From the NCBI GenBank assembly GCA_009783635.1, contig WRDC01000085.1:1-6022 (forward strand): 6,022 nt of DNA, written 5' to 3'. Positions 4,068 through 6,022 of the stretch are shown one piece after another; the first letter of the stretch is position 1, and every line of letters begins with the position of its first letter. The notes under the pieces were generated by a model. The model saw only the letters and a program-made list of their open reading frames with translations. It searched no databases and had not been told where the DNA came from. The position numbers were made by a program, and so were the translations under genes. The DNA is from Methanimicrococcus sp. GTDB taxonomy: Archaea; Halobacteriota; Methanosarcinia; Methanosarcinales; Methanosarcinaceae.

Positions 4068-5858
4068 ATGGAGAAAACAGAGATTTATGCGGCAAAAAAT
4101 GAAGCCGTTAAAATACTGCATACGGGAGATACGCATATCGGCTCCCGCCAATATCACAGCGATATCCGGCGTCGGGATTTTTTCGAATCATTTGAAAAAG
4201 TCATTGTCGACGCGATTGAAAACGAAATGGACGCCGTTGTTCATGCGGGGGATTTGTTTGATAACCGGAATCCGACAATCGAAGATTTGCTGGAAACAAT
4301 GTCCATTCTGACGAAATTGAAGAAGGCCGGAATTCCTTTTTTCGGAATCGTCGGAAACCATGAAAGTAAGCAAAACACACAATGGTTAGACATTTTTGAA
4401 ACAATGGAGCTTGCCAAAAGACTCGGAAGCCGGCCGGTTATTCTTGAAAATGAAAAAATCCGGCTTTGTTTTTACGGCATCGACAATCTTTCCGCCAACC
4501 GTTTGCCCTCATTTGATTTTTCGGTTTTTGAACAGGATGGGGCGCAGCATCCGAAAAACAGAGAACGGAAAGTCTACAATATTCTGACGCTTCATCAGCT
4601 TTTGTCACCGGTTCTGCCGGGGCAGCCTCTTTCTTGCGATGATTTTACCTGCCGGATTCCGATATCTTTTGATGTCGTCCTGCTTGGGGACAATCACAAA
4701 TATGAATGTGTCAAACATAACGGCGCTTGGCTGACCTATTCCGGCAGCACGGAGCGCTGCAGCGCGGCGGAAGAAGAACCGCGCTCTTACAATATCCTGA
4801 CATTTGATGAAACAAAAAGCGCAATCATTCGAAGAAATATCCCGACGCGTGATTTCGTCGTGATCCGAATGACGGACTCGGAAAACGACATGGAAAGCAT
4901 TTTTAATAAAATCGATTCTTACAGTGAAAAAATAAAAGACGCTGTTGTCTTTATCGAACTGTCGGGAACCAAAGGAATCAAAAAGACATTGCTGCCCGTC
5001 AGCGATATTGAAGAATATGTCAAAAACAAAGGCGCGGTTGTCGCGCGTGTCGGCGATAAAAGGGATTTGGAACAGAAAGAAAACGCCAATATCGAAAAAA
5101 TCGTATTCAGAGATCCCGACGAAGTTGTCACAGAGGAATTGAAAAAATTAGATTTAACGGAAGCCGGCCTTTTGATAGACCGCATTATTCGGGATACCGA
5201 CATCACAAAATCCCGAGTCGAGGAAGAATCGGAAACGAGCTTGAAAACGCTTTTGAATTCGATGGAGTTTGCGGAAGAATACAAACGCGAAAGCCTTTTT
5301 TTGAGAAAGCCCGAATTGACAGAACGGGACGAAATCGAATCAAAAGATGAGGAAAAGAAAACGGAAGAAATCGCGGAAATCCTCCGAAATCTCCAAGCAT
5401 CCGAATTTGATGAAGCGGCAGAAACCGGCGAAGCGGCAGAAACCGGCAAAGCAGCAGAAACCGGCGAAGCGGCAGAAACCGGCAAAGCAGCAGAAACCGG
5501 CAAAGCAGCAGAAACCGGCAAAGCAGCAGAAACCGGCAAAGCAGCAGAAACGGATGAAGCGGCAGAACCCGGCGAAGCAGCAGAAACCGGCAAAGCAGCA
5601 GAAACGGTTGAAGCGGCAGAAACCGGCGAAGCAGCAGAAACCGGCAAAGCAGCAAAAACGGTTGAAGCGGCAGAAACGGACAAAGCAACGAAAACGAACG
5701 AAGCCGGAGAAACCCTTGGGAATAAAACTTTTGAAAAAGATATTAAAGAAAAGCCGGTTTTAAAGGCGCCTCCCGCTTCGAAGAAAAAGGAAATACGGAA
5801 AAATGTGCCGCGTCAGTACACGCTCGGTGATATGTTCAGTCCGGAGGAGGAAAAATGA
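4068..5858 (+). CDS. mre11: Mre11 DNA double-strand-break repair nuclease, with a repeat-rich linker
   Basis: The product has 596 residues. Mre11, in complex with the ATPase Rad50, is a Mn-dependent nuclease that trims DNA ends. The phosphoesterase motifs are GDTH (D21, H23), GDLFD (D62), GNHE (N97, H98), H176 in LTLHQ, and GDNHK (H210). The usual last motif is GHxH; here the first His is Asp (D208). A capping region runs to about residue 330. DPDEVVTEEL (349-358) to SRVEEES (382-388) probably holds the Rad50-binding helices. An acidic stretch leads to 17 six-residue repeats of the EAAETG/KAAETG type (449-550), then a basic segment and the end RQYTLGDMFSPEEEK. QYTLGDMF (583-590) resembles a PCNA-interacting PIP box. 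Archaeal Mre11 is often about 400-450 residues, and Methanosarcina forms are longer with low-complexity tails, so the length comes from the linker. Rad50 begins inside the last codons (ATGA overlap), and the PHP gene precedes. Confidence 0.96.
   Translation: MEKTEIYAAKNEAVKILHTGDTHIGSRQYHSDIRRRDFFESFEKVIVDAIENEMDAVVHAGDLFDNRNPTIEDLLETMSILTKLKKAGIPFFGIVGNHESKQNTQWLDIFETMELAKRLGSRPVILENEKIRLCFYGIDNLSANRLPSFDFSVFEQDGAQHPKNRERKVYNILTLHQLLSPVLPGQPLSCDDFTCRIPISFDVVLLGDNHKYECVKHNGAWLTYSGSTERCSAAEEEPRSYNILTFDETKSAIIRRNIPTRDFVVIRMTDSENDMESIFNKIDSYSEKIKDAVVFIELSGTKGIKKTLLPVSDIEEYVKNKGAVVARVGDKRDLEQKENANIEKIVFRDPDEVVTEELKKLDLTEAGLLIDRIIRDTDITKSRVEEESETSLKTLLNSMEFAEEYKRESLFLRKPELTERDEIESKDEEKKTEEIAEILRNLQASEFDEAAETGEAAETGKAAETGEAAETGKAAETGKAAETGKAAETGKAAETDEAAEPGEAAETGKAAETVEAAETGEAAETGKAAKTVEAAETDKATKTNEAGETLGNKTFEKDIKEKPVLKAPPASKKKEIRKNVPRQYTLGDMFSPEEEK
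5412..5717. repeat. 18-base tandem repeat, 17 units, coding
   Basis: The unit is close to GAAGCGGCAGAAACCGGC or AAAGCAGCAGAAACCGGC, encoding EAAETG or KAAETG. The first eight units are nearly uniform and the last three are degenerate, as expected for older edge units. Units 10-12 (5574-5627) and 13-15 (5628-5681) are a 54-base duplication, 51 of 54 bases identical, with an ACGGTT variant in the middle unit. Since 18 is a multiple of three and no stop occurs in the unit, other frames are open here too; they are not genes. Confidence 0.95.
5843..5850 (+). promoter_or_regulatory. Strong ribosome binding site of Rad50 inside the mre11 end
   Basis: GGAGGAGG lies within the last codons of mre11 (encoding PEEE); its first GGAGG is 7 bases before the Rad50 ATG. 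It also explains why the Mre11 tail ends in Glu residues. Confidence 0.85.
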
Positions 5859-6022
5859 GATTCAAACGCCTCCATGTTGAAAATATTCGGAGTTATCGAA
5901 ATTTGGATTTGGATTTTAAAGACGGCGTCACCGTTATTTCCGGTGTTAACGGCAGCGGGAAATCAAGCATTTTAGAGGCCTGTTTTATGGGTCTGTTCGG
6001 CGGAAAAATTTTGGATAACACC
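5855..6022 (+). CDS. rad50: Rad50 ATPase, N-terminal fragment (cut by window edge)
   Basis: The first 56 residues are present, starting MRFKRLHVENIRSYRNL. The Walker A motif GVNGSGKS is at 30-37, followed by SILEACFMGLFGGKILDN, the usual opening of archaeal Rad50. Rad50 is an SMC-like ATPase with a long coiled coil and a zinc hook; two copies clamp DNA and control Mre11's nuclease. The coiled coil, hook, signature motif and Walker B lie beyond the edge. The ATG overlaps the mre11 stop by 4 bases (ATGA), so translation is probably coupled and the two subunits made in step. SbcC is the bacterial relative, but the Mre11 partner and sequence indicate the archaeal type. Confidence 0.93.
   Translation, partial: MRFKRLHVENIRSYRNLDLDFKDGVTVISGVNGSGKSSILEACFMGLFGGKILDNT

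Noticed and set aside
5412..5717. CRISPR array
   Set aside because: The units are 18 bases with no spacers, are in frame within mre11 and vary by codon.
4919..5763. Long Ala/Ser-rich, Leu/Pro-rich and Lys/Gln-rich frames over the mre11 repeat
   Set aside because: The 18-base unit has no stop in several frames, so these are open by repetition alone; mre11 has the conserved motifs.

Overview
The window most likely comes from an archaeon of the order Methanosarcinales, probably a host-associated (gut) methanogen. The best evidence is the 596-residue Mre11 protein. Its nuclease core, the stretch around GNHESKQNTQWLD, the GDNHK motif and the later DPDEVVTEEL segment match what I remember of Methanosarcina Mre11, and it overlaps by 4 bases the start of a Rad50 gene, an arrangement typical of archaea. 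Promoters with archaeal TATA boxes fit better than bacterial -35/-10 pairs. The genus cannot be read from this window; a Methanimicrococcus-like gut lineage is a guess, prompted by a secreted protein of gut-Firmicutes type at the left end.

Layout. Bases 1-1057 (minus) hold the N-terminal 352 residues of a secreted protein: a signal peptide, a DUF6273-like domain and MucBP-like 69-residue repeats, cut by the window edge. Bases 1058-2179 carry no intact gene. They are AT-rich and contain a possible dead secreted-protein gene with an amber codon at position 2 (1314-1496), several inverted repeats, a compact two-stem structure that may be a small plus-strand RNA (1881-1971), a minus-strand terminator-like hairpin (2027-2062) and a 12-base tandem repeat (2073-2132).

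Bases 2180-3193 (minus) look like a two-gene unit: an orphan acidic protein with YNET and NFGD repeats (2702-3193), then a VOC/glyoxalase-fold protein (2180-2635). A divergent intergenic region (3194-3376) has a TATA box for each direction and a hairpin with T tracts on both sides.

Bases 3377-6022 (plus) form a tight operon: a PHP-domain metal-dependent phosphoesterase, Mre11, and the first 56 codons of Rad50. Mre11 and Rad50 together form the DNA double-strand-break processing complex. The PHP protein is a plausible accessory nuclease or phosphatase by context only. Mre11 carries a striking array of 17 six-residue repeats between its core and a C-terminal motif that resembles a PCNA-interacting peptide.

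A recurring theme is tandem repeats with units of 12 or 18 bases, present in two genes and in one intergenic region.
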